A stretch of 64,000 nucleotides of DNA, taken from contig CAJJJM010000005.1 in assembly GCA_905187815.1 (NCBI GenBank), positions 29,050-93,049 of the forward strand. The letters run 5' to 3'. A model generated the notes under the pieces. It did not search any database and was not told where the DNA came from. It saw only the letters and a list, made by a program, of their open reading frames with translations. The stretch is from an uncultured Methanomassiliicoccaceae archaeon (GTDB lineage Archaea; Thermoplasmatota; Thermoplasmata; Methanomassiliicoccales; Methanomethylophilaceae). Shown one piece after another: positions 17,068-25,544 of this stretch. Position numbers and translations under genes: made by a program. The first letter of the stretch is position 1. The number at the start of each line of letters is the position of its first letter.

Positions 17068-18009
17068 TCATCGGTCCGGGCACGACTCCGCCCCTGCCTG
17101 GCGACGGTCGGACTCGAGCGTTTCCCATGTGAGGATGACGGTGCCCAGGGCCATCACCGCAAGTGCGACGGCGAACGTCCATGTGAGTTCCTCGCCCAGG
17201 AGCAGCAGGGAGATGAAAGCGCCTATGAACGGTGACATGGCGTAGTACGCGCTCACCTTGGCCGCTCCCAGCTTCCCCTGTGCGGATATGTAGAAGAAGA
17301 GGCTCATGCCGTAGGAGACGAATCCGAGGAGCAGCGCTCCTGCGATCTCCGACAGTGTCGGTGAGCCGATTCCCATGAACGTCGCGATCAGCAAGGCTCC
17401 GAGTCCTGAGAATGTCCCCTTGATCACGACGATGCGGAGCGGGCCGCTGTCGGAGAGCCTGCGTGTGCAGTTGTTCTCGAGTCCCCAGCACACGCATGCC
17501 AGGATGACCGCGAGGGAGCCGTGTGAGAACGTGAGCTCCCCTGTCCCCGCGGTGGACAGTATCACCGCCGAGATGGTGATCAGGATGACCGCTGTCCACG
17601 TCCTCGAAGAGACCTTCTCCCCGAACAGGAGCAGAGCGATCAGCGTGGTGGCGACTATCTCGAAGTTGTTCAGAAGGGAGACCGACGATGCTGTGGAGTT
17701 CAGAAGACCGTACATCAGCAGTATCGGCGCGGCTATGTCCAGGACCACCATGCCGATGATGTACGGCATGTCACCACGGGTCAGAGGGCGTTCCTCCCTG
17801 CGGCTGGAAGGGGAGGCGGACCTGACGGCGAGCATCCCGATACCGGCTCCGAGGTAGAGCAGCGACGCCATCAGATAAGGTGAGACGTCCTCCAGGAGGA
17901 TCTTCGAAATGGGCGAGCTCAGCGCATAGAAGAGGGCTGCAAGAACCGCGAATGCGATCGCCTTCGAAGCCGTCCCGTTCATGACACGACCCAGTGGGAG
18001 GGACGTCAT
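17068..18009 (-). CDS. EamA/DMT-family transporter
   Basis: A 313-residue membrane protein with ten predicted helices in two EamA repeats (about residues 15-150 and 165-295), the plan of drug/metabolite exporters. The conserved turn near the end of each repeat is seen as EKVSSRTWTAVILI and EELTWTFAVALAVM. Substrate unknown; relatives export amino acids, nucleosides or drugs. ATG 18009 follows a TTATTATC box by about 25 bases with no ribosome site, so a leaderless start is likely; ATG 17982 is the alternative. It is next to, but not clearly part of, the channel cluster. Confidence 0.85.
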   Translation of the reverse strand: MTSLPLGRVMNGTASKAIAFAVLAALFYALSSPISKILLEDVSPYLMASLLYLGAGIGMLAVRSASPSSRREERPLTRGDMPYIIGMVVLDIAAPILLMYGLLNSTASSVSLLNNFEIVATTLIALLLFGEKVSSRTWTAVILITISAVILSTAGTGELTFSHGSLAVILACVCWGLENNCTRRLSDSGPLRIVVIKGTFSGLGALLIATFMGIGSPTLSEIAGALLLGFVSYGMSLFFYISAQGKLGAAKVSAYYAMSPFIGAFISLLLLGEELTWTFAVALAVMALGTVILTWETLESDRRQAGAESCPDR

Positions 18010-18062
18010 AAAGATTTCGTTTTAGCTATTGGTAGGATAATAACAATTCTATATTCGTGGCA

Positions 18063-18150
18063 CCTGGGTGTTACCGCTCTGGGAAGTCGGCGGAGGCCAT
18101 GCCAAAATCCCAGGAAGGGTAACACCACGGGCCGGAGGTGTTCCGGCCCG
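18063..18150. other. Structured intergenic segment with competing stems
   Basis: In the 327-base gap between the DMT gene and htpG: CCTGGG (18063-18068) can pair with CCCAGG (18109-18114), while GGTGTTACC (18067-18075) can pair with GGTAACACC (18118-18126). The 5' arms overlap, so the two stems exclude each other or form a pseudoknot. A perfect 9-base hairpin CGGGCCGGA/TCCGGCCCG follows (18128-18150). No tRNA, SRP or RNase P signature was recognised. It could be an ncRNA or leader control element of either divergent gene. Confidence 0.4.
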
Positions 18151-18240
18151 GTACGGCTCTCCCGGAATGGTCCGGATGTGGACACGGGCTTCCTGATCGT
18201 ACAGTTTCGGCGAAGTCGTCATCACTGCGTCCAACATCCT

Positions 18241-18312
18241 GTTTTTATAGAAATCTTATTATAGAAGTTCTAACAGTAGAATCGCCGTTGCGACCCCGGC
18301 GGAAACCGGGGT
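18241..18312 (+). promoter_or_regulatory. htpG promoter and leader hairpin
   Basis: TTTTTATAG (18242-18250) and TTATTATAG (18256-18264) are TATA-like. A hairpin ACCCCGG-CGGAAA-CCGGGGT (18293-18312) then lies 25 bases before the htpG ATG. A short stable hairpin just ahead of a heat-shock gene could tune translation; this is inference. Confidence 0.45.
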
Positions 18313-18336
18313 GTCATCACAATCGAAGGCGATAGG

Positions 18337-20250
18337 ATGGCAAAGAAACAATTCAAAGCGGAATCCAAGCAGCTTCTCAACCTGATGATCAACTCGATAT
18401 ACACCCACAGGGAGATCTTCCTGAGGGAGATCATATCCAACGCGTCTGACGCCATAGACAAGCTCTACTACAAGTCCATAACCGAGCCGGACGTGGCCGT
18501 GGCCAGGGAGGACTTCAGGATCGACGTCTCATACGACAAGGATGCCCGCACCGTCACCGTCTCGGACAACGGTATCGGCATGACCAAGGAGGACATGGAT
18601 GCCAACCTCGGCGTCATCGCACACAGCGGATCCCTCGATTTCAAGAAGGAGATGGAGGAGAAGGCCGACGTTGACATCATCGGACAGTTCGGAGTCGGGT
18701 TCTACTCCGCGTTCCTGGTTGCCGACAGGGTCACCGTGAGGTCGAAGGCCTACGGCCAGGAACAGGCGTGGGAGTGGACGAGCGAGGGTGCCGACGGCTA
18801 CACGGTCAAGGAATGCCAGAAGGACTCCTGGGGCACCGATGTGATCATGCACCTCAGGCCCGACGACGACAACGAGTGCTACTCCGACTATCTGGACTCC
18901 TACAGGCTCAGGGATCTGGTGAAGAAGTACTCCGACTACGTCCGCTGGCCTATCCACATGGACGTGGAGAAGGAGGATTATGTCGACACCGGCGAGAAGG
19001 ACGAGAACGGCGAGCCCAAGAAGGACTGGGTGACCAAGATCGAGAACGAGGTCGTCAACAGCATGGTGCCCATCTGGCAGCGCGGCAAGGACGAGGTCTC
19101 AGATGAGGACTGCAAGAAGTTCTACAAGGAGAAGTTCCGCGACTGGGAGGATCCCGTGTCCGTCATCAGGGTCAACGCAGAAGGTGTCGTGAACTACCGT
19201 GCCCTCCTGTTCATCCCCAAGGTGGCGCCGTTCAACTTCTACAGCAGGGACTACGAGCCCGGTCTGGAGCTGTACTCATCCGGTGTCCTGATCATGGACA
19301 AGTGCAAGGACGTCCTTCCAGACTGCTTCAGGTTCGTCAGGGGAGTGGTCGATTCCCCGGATCTGTCCCTGAACATTTCCAGGGAGATGCTCCAGCACGA
19401 CAGGCAGCTCACCACCATCAGGGCCAACCTGGAGAAGAAGATCAAGGCGGAGCTGACCAGGCTCCTGGAGGAGGACAGGGCGACCTACGAGGAGTTCTTC
19501 GGCCACTTCGGGCCTCAGCTCAAATACGGCATCATCCAGGACTACGGGATGAAGGCGGACGTCCTGAAGGACCTCGTCCTGTTCCACTCTTTCGACAAGG
19601 ACAAGCTGGTGACGCTGAGGGAGTACAGGGACGCCATGCCCGAGGACCAGCCCAAGATCTACTACGCCGCGGCTGAGTCCGTCGCCAGGGCGAAGCAGGT
19701 CCCACAGACCGAGCAGGTCAGGGCCAAGGGCTACGACATCCTGTGCTTCGGCGAGGACATGGACGAGTTCGCCGCGAAGACCCTCAGAGAGTACGACGGC
19801 AAGGAGTTCTGCGACGTGTCCGGAGGCGACCTCGGACTGGAGTCCGAGGAGGAGAAGAAGGCCTCCGACGAGAGGCAGGAATCCGAGAAGGAGGTCCTGG
19901 ACTTTGTGAAGGAGACTCTCGGCGACGATGTCGTCGACGTGAGGGCCTCCAGGACCCTCAAGTCCCATGCCGTGTGTCTCAGCACCGACGGCGACGTCTC
20001 CCTGGAGATGGAGAAGTACTTCGCGTCCATCCCCGGCGACGAGAACCGCGGCATCAAGGCGAAGCGTGTGCTCGAGGTCAACATCGACCATCCCGCCTAC
20101 GCCGCGCTGAAGAAGGCCTATGCGGAGGACAGGGACAGGGCCAAGGAGATGGCCGAGATCATGTACGACCAGGCGGTCCTCATCGCGGGGATGCCCCTTG
20201 ACGACATGCTCGGTTACTCCGAGAAGGTGTTCAGGCTCTTCGGCCAGTAA
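18337..20250 (+). CDS. htpG: Molecular chaperone HtpG (Hsp90)
   Basis: A 637-residue full-length Hsp90. The ATP-binding GHKL domain has EIISNASDAIDKL, SDNGIGMT and GQFGVGFYSAFLVAD; the middle domain has the catalytic Arg region (SLNISREMLQ) and the C-terminal dimerisation domain is present. It folds or holds client proteins in the cytosol. Hsp90 is generally absent from archaea, so this is likely acquired from bacteria. It is a single-gene unit with its own promoter and ends in TAA, rare in this window where TGA dominates. A GGGG/CCCC stem follows the stop (20267-20290). Confidence 0.97.
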   Translation: MAKKQFKAESKQLLNLMINSIYTHREIFLREIISNASDAIDKLYYKSITEPDVAVAREDFRIDVSYDKDARTVTVSDNGIGMTKEDMDANLGVIAHSGSLDFKKEMEEKADVDIIGQFGVGFYSAFLVADRVTVRSKAYGQEQAWEWTSEGADGYTVKECQKDSWGTDVIMHLRPDDDNECYSDYLDSYRLRDLVKKYSDYVRWPIHMDVEKEDYVDTGEKDENGEPKKDWVTKIENEVVNSMVPIWQRGKDEVSDEDCKKFYKEKFRDWEDPVSVIRVNAEGVVNYRALLFIPKVAPFNFYSRDYEPGLELYSSGVLIMDKCKDVLPDCFRFVRGVVDSPDLSLNISREMLQHDRQLTTIRANLEKKIKAELTRLLEEDRATYEEFFGHFGPQLKYGIIQDYGMKADVLKDLVLFHSFDKDKLVTLREYRDAMPEDQPKIYYAAAESVARAKQVPQTEQVRAKGYDILCFGEDMDEFAAKTLREYDGKEFCDVSGGDLGLESEEEKKASDERQESEKEVLDFVKETLGDDVVDVRASRTLKSHAVCLSTDGDVSLEMEKYFASIPGDENRGIKAKRVLEVNIDHPAYAALKKAYAEDRDRAKEMAEIMYDQAVLIAGMPLDDMLGYSEKVFRLFGQ

Positions 20251-20409
20251 ACAGTGAAAAAACAGGGGCGGGGATGGACCCCTCCCCTCATTCCAATAAC
20301 CCGGATTTCCTATCGTATGTTTCTTTGGATTCCAGGGTTTCACATCAATCTGAAGTCCCATTGTTTCGAATGGCCATCACGCGGTAAGCTTCCTTGTGGG
20401 AACCAAGGC

Positions 20410-20463
20410 TCTAGCGTCGCTAGACCATATCTGGTAAGCATATGTCCTTGGTCAGGACATATG
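20410..20463 (+). promoter_or_regulatory. Two inverted repeats at the start of the AlbA_2 gene
   Basis: TCTAGCG-T-CGCTAGA (20410-20424) and CATATGTCC-TTGGTCA-GGACATATG (20439-20463). The second has perfect 9-base arms and its last three bases are the ATG at 20461. Placement over the start suggests binding by the gene product itself (autoregulation) or a start-blocking RNA hairpin. Confidence 0.5.
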
Positions 20464-21827
20464 ATCTCCATGATAGAGGATGATCGCACCGAGTTCAAAT
20501 TCTCCTGGGCTGACAAGTATCTTAGGAACGTGGCGGCTCTCGCCAACCCGGCGGTGGACGGATCTACATCGGTGTGGACGACCACGGTGACGTCGTGGGT
20601 GTCGATGACATCGTCCGTCTGTTGAAGCTCATACCGGACAAGATCCAGACGACACTGAGGATAATCCCTACCGTCAGGCACCTGACCAGTGATGGACTGG
20701 ACTACATCGAGATTGATATCAACCCAGGAGTGCATCCTGTGTTCCATGATGGAGGCATCTGGGTGAAGACCGGAAGCACGACCCGCAGACTGGAGAACGG
20801 GGAGCTCAGCAGCTTCCTCTCTCAGAACCCTCAGATGGCATGGTCCAGCTATCCTGCAGACGGATTCACGTTCGATGACATAGACACCTATGCCTTCAGG
20901 GAGTTCAAGAAGCTCGCAAGGGATCTAGGGCAGCTCACGGATTCAGAGATGGAGCTCCCGACCGAGGCGATACTCGATAAGCTGGAGCTGACGGCAGGAG
21001 GGAAGCCGTCCCGTGCCGCCGTGATGCTGTTCACGAATTCCCCGGAGAGGATCTCCGGAGGGGCGATGATACGTATAGCCCGTATGAAGGATGCAGACGT
21101 CCTGTTCTACGATGAGATCAGGGCGCCCCTCTACCTCCAGGTGGACATGGCCGTCAATCTGATCAAGATGAAGTATACGATCTCCCCGGTGGGATATAGG
21201 GGTCTGTCGATGGTCGAGTACACCCCGTATCCGTTAACCGCCGTTCGCGAGGCGATACTCAACGCCATCATCAACAACGACTACGGGCAGATGGTGCCTG
21301 TGAAGATCATGGTGTACGACGACCATATGGAGATTCTGAACATCGGAGGGATACCCTACGGAACCAATCTCGAATCGATCATGAGGGATCACGTATCCAG
21401 GCCAAGGAACCGTGGCATCGCGTTCGTCTTCAGGTTGGTCAAATACATCGAACATTTCGGTCGCGGTCTGGAGAAGATCAACAGATCCTATGACGGAACC
21501 GATGTCACCCCTCCCAGTTATGATGCCAACAATGTGATGTTCTTCGTTAGGTTCGAGAACATCGTCAAGGCTAAGGGAATAGTATCGAGCGATTTCTACG
21601 GTAATCCTCTGGAACCTGAGGTGGAGATCCAAGATGATGGCGGAAGGGCTGCAGTCATCTCAGCGATTTCAAACGATTCCGGAATCACACTCAAGGGGCT
21701 TGAAGAAGCTACCGGACTTTCGTACAAGAAGGTGCGTCAGATTAGAGAGGAACTTGTGGCACAGGGTTTGATTAAGAATCAGGGGACAAATAGGAAGCCT
21801 ATGTGGAAAGTAATCGAAAAACTCTGA
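20461..21827 (+). pseudogene. AlbA_2/Schlafen-type DNA-binding regulator, broken by a frameshift
   Basis: The N-terminal part reads MISMIEDDRTEFKFSWADKY then LRNVAALANPAVDG, the start of an AlbA_2 domain, up to about 20560. The rest continues in another frame from ATC 20562 as IYIGVDDHGDVVGVDD and runs 420 residues to a winged helix (GLEEATGLSYKKVRQIREEL) at the end. A single missing base in the G run at 20560-20561 restores one 450-residue protein. The middle part matches the RecG-like ATP-binding C-terminal region of this family (REAILNAIINNDYG, HMEILNIGGIP). Family members are transcription regulators often near mobile DNA. If the break is real the gene is dead or makes only the C-terminal part. 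Confidence 0.75.
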
Positions 21828-21834
21828 TTGCAGA

Positions 21835-22022
21835 TTGGGCAGATACTGGGCAGATACTGGGCAAGTAAAAATGCATAGACAAGAAGTGCCAGATGACTAA
21901 TTCTTTAGGGCAAGTAAAGGGCAAGTATTGGGCAAGTAAAGGGCAAGTAAAATCGGTCCATAATAAAGTGCCAGACTAGTGAATTTTCTTGGGCAGATAC
22001 TGGGCAGATACTGGGCAAGTAA
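21835..22022. repeat. Short GGGCARRTA repeats with a 34-base perfect direct repeat
   Basis: A 34-base block (two GGGCAGATACT units plus GGGCAAGTAA) occurs identically at 21835-21868 and 21989-22022. Between them are four more GGGCAAGTA units (21909-21949) and two copies of AAGTGCCAGA. About ten units in all fill most of the 293-base gap between the broken AlbA_2 gene and menA. Spacing is irregular, so it is not a CRISPR. Read in one frame the units give G-Q-I-L-G-type peptides, perhaps a decayed protein tail. Confidence 0.65.
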
Positions 22023-22120
22023 TCCGAGTCATAATCGCTCTGTCCTGAAGTCGTAGACATACGGAATGTGGTACGGCCGGCTGTCGTCCATTTTAATATC
22101 CCTTTCAACATCACCTCCGC

Positions 22121-23047
22121 ATGGCAGGAGTGAAACCGGTCAAGGCCGGGTGGTACAACGCATTCAGGCCCTGGACGCTCCACGGCGCGGTAGTGCCCGC
22201 TCTCATAGGCGGTGCGCTGGCATATCATCACAGCCCCTTCGGCATCCTGGAATGGGTCCTTCTTGTGCTGGTCCTGATCGGAGGGATCCTCCTGCAGTCC
22301 GCCTCCAACCTGCTGAACACCTATGGGGATTACTCCAAAGGCACTGATACGGTGGAGAACGAGACACGTTCGCCGGAGCTGGTCACAGGGGTCCTGAAGC
22401 CCAAGCATGTCCTGTTCGCAGGGATGATGTGTCTTCTTGTCACATGCGTCATCGGTCTGGTGTTCATATGGCACGTCGGATGGGGCATTGTGATCTACGG
22501 TGTGCTGGGGGTCGCTGGCGCCGGTATGTACACCATCGGCCCGGCATACAAGTACTACGGGCTGGGACAGCCCTCGGTGTTTCTGATGATGGGCATCCTG
22601 ATGCCTCTGGGCACGTACTACGTGCTGACGGGGGAGATCTTCTCATGGGAGGTCCTGCTCATCAGCCTTCCCAACGCGTTCATGATCACCGCGGTTCTCA
22701 CTGGCAACGAGACCCGCGACTATCATGAGGACAAGGCCGCGGGGGTCGGGACGCTCTGCGGGCACATGTCCTACGGGAATGCGATGAGACTGTACCTCTT
22801 CATGAACACGGTGTCCTTCCCGATACTTCTGTTGATAATCGCGGCAGGTGTCGCACCCATCGGCTGTGCATTGGCGTTCATCGCCCTGTACGACCTGTGG
22901 GGTCTGTACCGCAACGCACGTTCCGCACCGACGGATCCGCACAGCAGTTTCATGCTCGTGCCGATGGCGTTCAAACTCAACTGGCATTTCGGCGTCCTGC
23001 TGGTGCTGGGATACATTATTAGTGAAATCATAATTCCGGTGATCTGA
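22121..23047 (+). CDS. menA: MenA-like UbiA-family prenyltransferase
   Basis: A 308-residue integral membrane enzyme with eight to nine helices. Both Asp-rich prenyl-diphosphate sites are seen: NLLNTYGDYSKGTDT (around residue 65) and GNETRDYHEDKAAG (around 195). The sequence is closest to 1,4-dihydroxy-2-naphthoate prenyltransferases. It attaches an isoprenoid chain to an aromatic ring in the membrane, and is followed one base later by a UbiE/MenG-like methyltransferase. No other menaquinone genes are in the window, so the product could be menaquinone, a methanophenazine-like carrier, or another lipid quinone. Confidence 0.85.
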   Translation: MAGVKPVKAGWYNAFRPWTLHGAVVPALIGGALAYHHSPFGILEWVLLVLVLIGGILLQSASNLLNTYGDYSKGTDTVENETRSPELVTGVLKPKHVLFAGMMCLLVTCVIGLVFIWHVGWGIVIYGVLGVAGAGMYTIGPAYKYYGLGQPSVFLMMGILMPLGTYYVLTGEIFSWEVLLISLPNAFMITAVLTGNETRDYHEDKAAGVGTLCGHMSYGNAMRLYLFMNTVSFPILLLIIAAGVAPIGCALAFIALYDLWGLYRNARSAPTDPHSSFMLVPMAFKLNWHFGVLLVLGYIISEIIIPVI

Positions 23048-23048
23048 G

Positions 23049-23798
23049 ATGGCTGAAGAGGAGCTCAAGACGGGTGTGCAGTTCGAGGGCAAGGAGGAAT
23101 ACATCAAGGATGTGTTCACCGAGATCGCGGACTACTACGACGAGATGAACGAGATCATGAGCATGCACATGGTGCAGGGCTGGCACAAGTTCATGATGAG
23201 GAAGGCGGGGGACATCCACGGCAAGAGGTGCCTCGACGTGGGCACCGGCACGGGGGAGATAGCGTTCCATGTGGCCAGGACCGCCGGGGAGGGATCCACC
23301 GTCGTCGGCGTGGACATCACACCCAGGATGCTGGAGCTCGCCGCCAGGAAGGAGTCGGAGCTGGATCTGCCGGTGAAGATCGATTGGAGGGAGGGGGACG
23401 CCCTGAACCTGGACTTCCCCGACGGATCATTCGATCTCGTCACATCCGGATACATGCTCCGCAACGTCTGCGACATCCAGAAGGCCGTCTCGGAGATGCA
23501 CCGCGTGCTCGCCCCCGGAGGGAAGGTCATCGTCGCGGAGCTCTCGAAGCCCAAGAACGGCGTCATCCGCTTCTTCTACAACATCTACATGAAGAGGGTC
23601 AAGAGGTACGGCCGCAAGTACGACAAGGGAAAGTCCATCGACGGCCGCCAGTCCGCATACGAGTGGCTCACGGCCTCGATCGAGGGGTTCCCCTACGGCG
23701 AGGACATGGTCAAGATCTTCAGGAAGGCCGGTTTCGAGGACGCCAGGTTCTACGTCAAGTCCTTCGGGGCCGTCAACATCTACATGGGGACGAAATGA
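23049..23798 (+). CDS. menG: UbiE/MenG-like C-methyltransferase
   Basis: A 249-residue SAM-dependent methyltransferase. Motif I is CLDVGTGTGEIAF, followed by VVGVDITPRML; the UbiE signature YDEMN(EI)MSMHMVQGWH is in the N-terminal part and FDLVTSGYMLRNVCD in the middle. The family methylates the ring of demethylmenaquinone or ubiquinone precursors after prenylation. It is co-transcribed with menA and its stop overlaps the ATG of the HAD phosphatase (ATGA). The substrate is inferred from the pairing with menA. Confidence 0.85.
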   Translation: MAEEELKTGVQFEGKEEYIKDVFTEIADYYDEMNEIMSMHMVQGWHKFMMRKAGDIHGKRCLDVGTGTGEIAFHVARTAGEGSTVVGVDITPRMLELAARKESELDLPVKIDWREGDALNLDFPDGSFDLVTSGYMLRNVCDIQKAVSEMHRVLAPGGKVIVAELSKPKNGVIRFFYNIYMKRVKRYGRKYDKGKSIDGRQSAYEWLTASIEGFPYGEDMVKIFRKAGFEDARFYVKSFGAVNIYMGTK

Positions 23799-24442
23799 GG
23801 GACTACAGGCTGTACCTGTTCGACTTCGACAACACTCTGTTCGACACAAGGTACGGCATCACGGTCATCCTCAGGAACGCCCTGCCGATGCTGGGCGTGG
23901 AGTACAACGAGCTGCGCTTCGCGGAATGCCTCGGGCTGTCCATGGACCAGGTCTTCGACAGGTACTGCAGCGACAGGTCGAAGTACGACGCCTATCGGGA
24001 CGAGTTCATGAAGGTCGTGAACTCGGACGCGTACATGGGTGCCGAACCGTTCCCGGAGACCCTCAGGGTCCTCGAGACCCTGGAGTCCCGCGGAAGGAGG
24101 ATCGGCATCGTGTCCGGTAAGAAGCGGTACAAGATCGTCAACCTGCTGGAGGCGCAGGGGATGCTCCGCTTCCCGGAGGTCATCGTCGGGTTCGACGAGA
24201 CCCCAAACCACAAGCCGTCTCCGGATCCGATCCTACTCGGGATGTCCGCATTCGACGTCCCGCCGGATGATACCCTGTATGTGGGCGACAGCCCCAACGA
24301 CGCACTGGCGGCGAGGACCGCCGGGATAGACTGCGCCATCGTGAACAGGCACAACGGTCTCAACGACCTGCCCTGTGAATGCACGTACAGGATCGAGTCG
24401 CTGGACGAGATTCTGACATCAGGCTCCGCCGGTCAGTCTTGA
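23795..24442 (+). CDS. HAD-superfamily phosphatase (phosphoglycolate phosphatase-like)
   Basis: A 215-residue HAD hydrolase. Motif I is LFDFDNTLFDT, motif II SGKK region (IGIVSGKKRYK), motif III Lys in NHKPSPDPI and motif IV VGDSPNDALAA. A helical cap lies after motif I as in Gph/PpaX enzymes that hydrolyse small phosphate esters. Start ATG 23795 overlaps the menG stop by four bases. A longer open frame upstream reads menG out of frame and is not real. The last 24 bases overlap the convergent Sel1 gene. It could remove phosphate from an isoprenoid or sugar, but the operon link is only positional. Confidence 0.85.
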   Translation: MRDYRLYLFDFDNTLFDTRYGITVILRNALPMLGVEYNELRFAECLGLSMDQVFDRYCSDRSKYDAYRDEFMKVVNSDAYMGAEPFPETLRVLETLESRGRRIGIVSGKKRYKIVNLLEAQGMLRFPEVIVGFDETPNHKPSPDPILLGMSAFDVPPDDTLYVGDSPNDALAARTAGIDCAIVNRHNGLNDLPCECTYRIESLDEILTSGSAGQS

Positions 24443-25510
24443 GATGAGGATCCTGGCCTCGTCCACCCCTGCGGTGGCCGCTCTGACGAGGAGGTCCATG
24501 GATTCCCTCTCATCCATCTGTATCATCCCGGCAGCACCGAATGCGCCCAGGTTGTACATCGCCGTAGGTTCGCCCTGGTCGGCCGCTCTTCTGTACCATC
24601 CTGCGGCTCCCTCGATGTCCCCTTTGGAGTAGAGGATGCCTGCAAGGCTAGTCTGTGCGTAGGCGAAACCATCCGTCGCCGCAGACTCGAACCATTCCTC
24701 CGCCTTCTCAGGGTCAGCCTCTCCCAGGGAACCCTCCGAGTACATGAGTCCGAGGTTGTACGCCGCCTTCACATCGCCTTTGAGGGCGGCGGTCATGAAG
24801 TACCCCTCCGCTCCGGCGTAGTCCCCGCGCTCGTACAGTATCCCTCCGATGCAGAGGCATGCGTCGGTGTCCCCCTGGTCGGCCGACAGTCTGAAGAGCC
24901 TCTCCGCCTCCTGCCTGTCCTGGGGTATCCCCTCGCCTCCGTCGAGCATGAATGCCAGGTCGTACTGGGCATCCGGATCCCCCTGGTCGGCCGCCCTCCT
25001 GTACAGCTCGGCAGCCCCATGCTTGTCCACAGGGATGCCGTCGCCGTTGCGGAGCATCGATGCCAGGACGCACATGGAGTCCGCATCGCCCATGTCTGCC
25101 GCCATGCGGTAGTAGTCGGCGGCGCGCGGCTTGTCCAGCGGCACGCCGGACCCGATGGAGTACGATGCCGCCAGGTTCTTGATCGCCCTTAGGCTCCCCA
25201 TCTCCGCGGCCCTCTCGAACCATCCGACGGAGCCGGAAGGGTCGGACTCGGATAGCAGGACACCGAGGTTGCACATGGCTGTGGCATCCCCCGCATCGGC
25301 AGCCATCCTGAGACGGGCCTCCGCCGACGCCTTGTCGACCGGGATCCCCTCTCCCACCATCAGCATGTAGCCCAGAGACGATGCCGCGGACATGTCGCCC
25401 ATGTCGGCCGCTTTAGCATACAGCACCGCGGCCTTCGCCGGGTCCCTCTCGGTTCCATTCCCGTACCGGTAGTGTTCCGCGGATTCCCTGAGATCGATGG
25501 CGTTCTCCAT
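24419..25510 (-). CDS. Sel1-repeat (TPR-like) protein
   Basis: A 363-residue protein made almost wholly of about nine Sel1 repeats of 36 residues, each with the pattern A-x4-YRRAADQGDPDAQYDLAFML and G-G/D-G-I-P. No signal peptide or membrane helix, so it is probably a cytosolic scaffold for protein contacts. Sel1 proteins are more common in bacteria and eukaryotes. Low sequence complexity between repeats is normal for the family. It ends inside the convergent HAD gene. Confidence 0.88.
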   Translation of the reverse strand: MENAIDLRESAEHYRYGNGTERDPAKAAVLYAKAADMGDMSAASSLGYMLMVGEGIPVDKASAEARLRMAADAGDATAMCNLGVLLSESDPSGSVGWFERAAEMGSLRAIKNLAASYSIGSGVPLDKPRAADYYRMAADMGDADSMCVLASMLRNGDGIPVDKHGAAELYRRAADQGDPDAQYDLAFMLDGGEGIPQDRQEAERLFRLSADQGDTDACLCIGGILYERGDYAGAEGYFMTAALKGDVKAAYNLGLMYSEGSLGEADPEKAEEWFESAATDGFAYAQTSLAGILYSKGDIEGAAGWYRRAADQGEPTAMYNLGAFGAAGMIQMDERESMDLLVRAATAGVDEARILISRLTGGA

Positions 25511-25544
25511 GAGGCCCGCATGGACGGGGATGGTATAACTGTTC

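Noticed and set aside
18063..18150. SRP RNA, RNase P RNA or cobalamin riboswitch
   Set aside because: None of the conserved core sequences of these RNAs could be found; kept only as an unclassified structured segment.
21835..22022. CRISPR array
   Set aside because: Units are 9-11 bases, irregularly spaced, without unique spacers or cas genes.
23228..23794. Extension of the HAD phosphatase to 404 residues
   Set aside because: The upstream part reads menG in the wrong frame; ATG 23795 gives the normal HAD start with an ATGA overlap.
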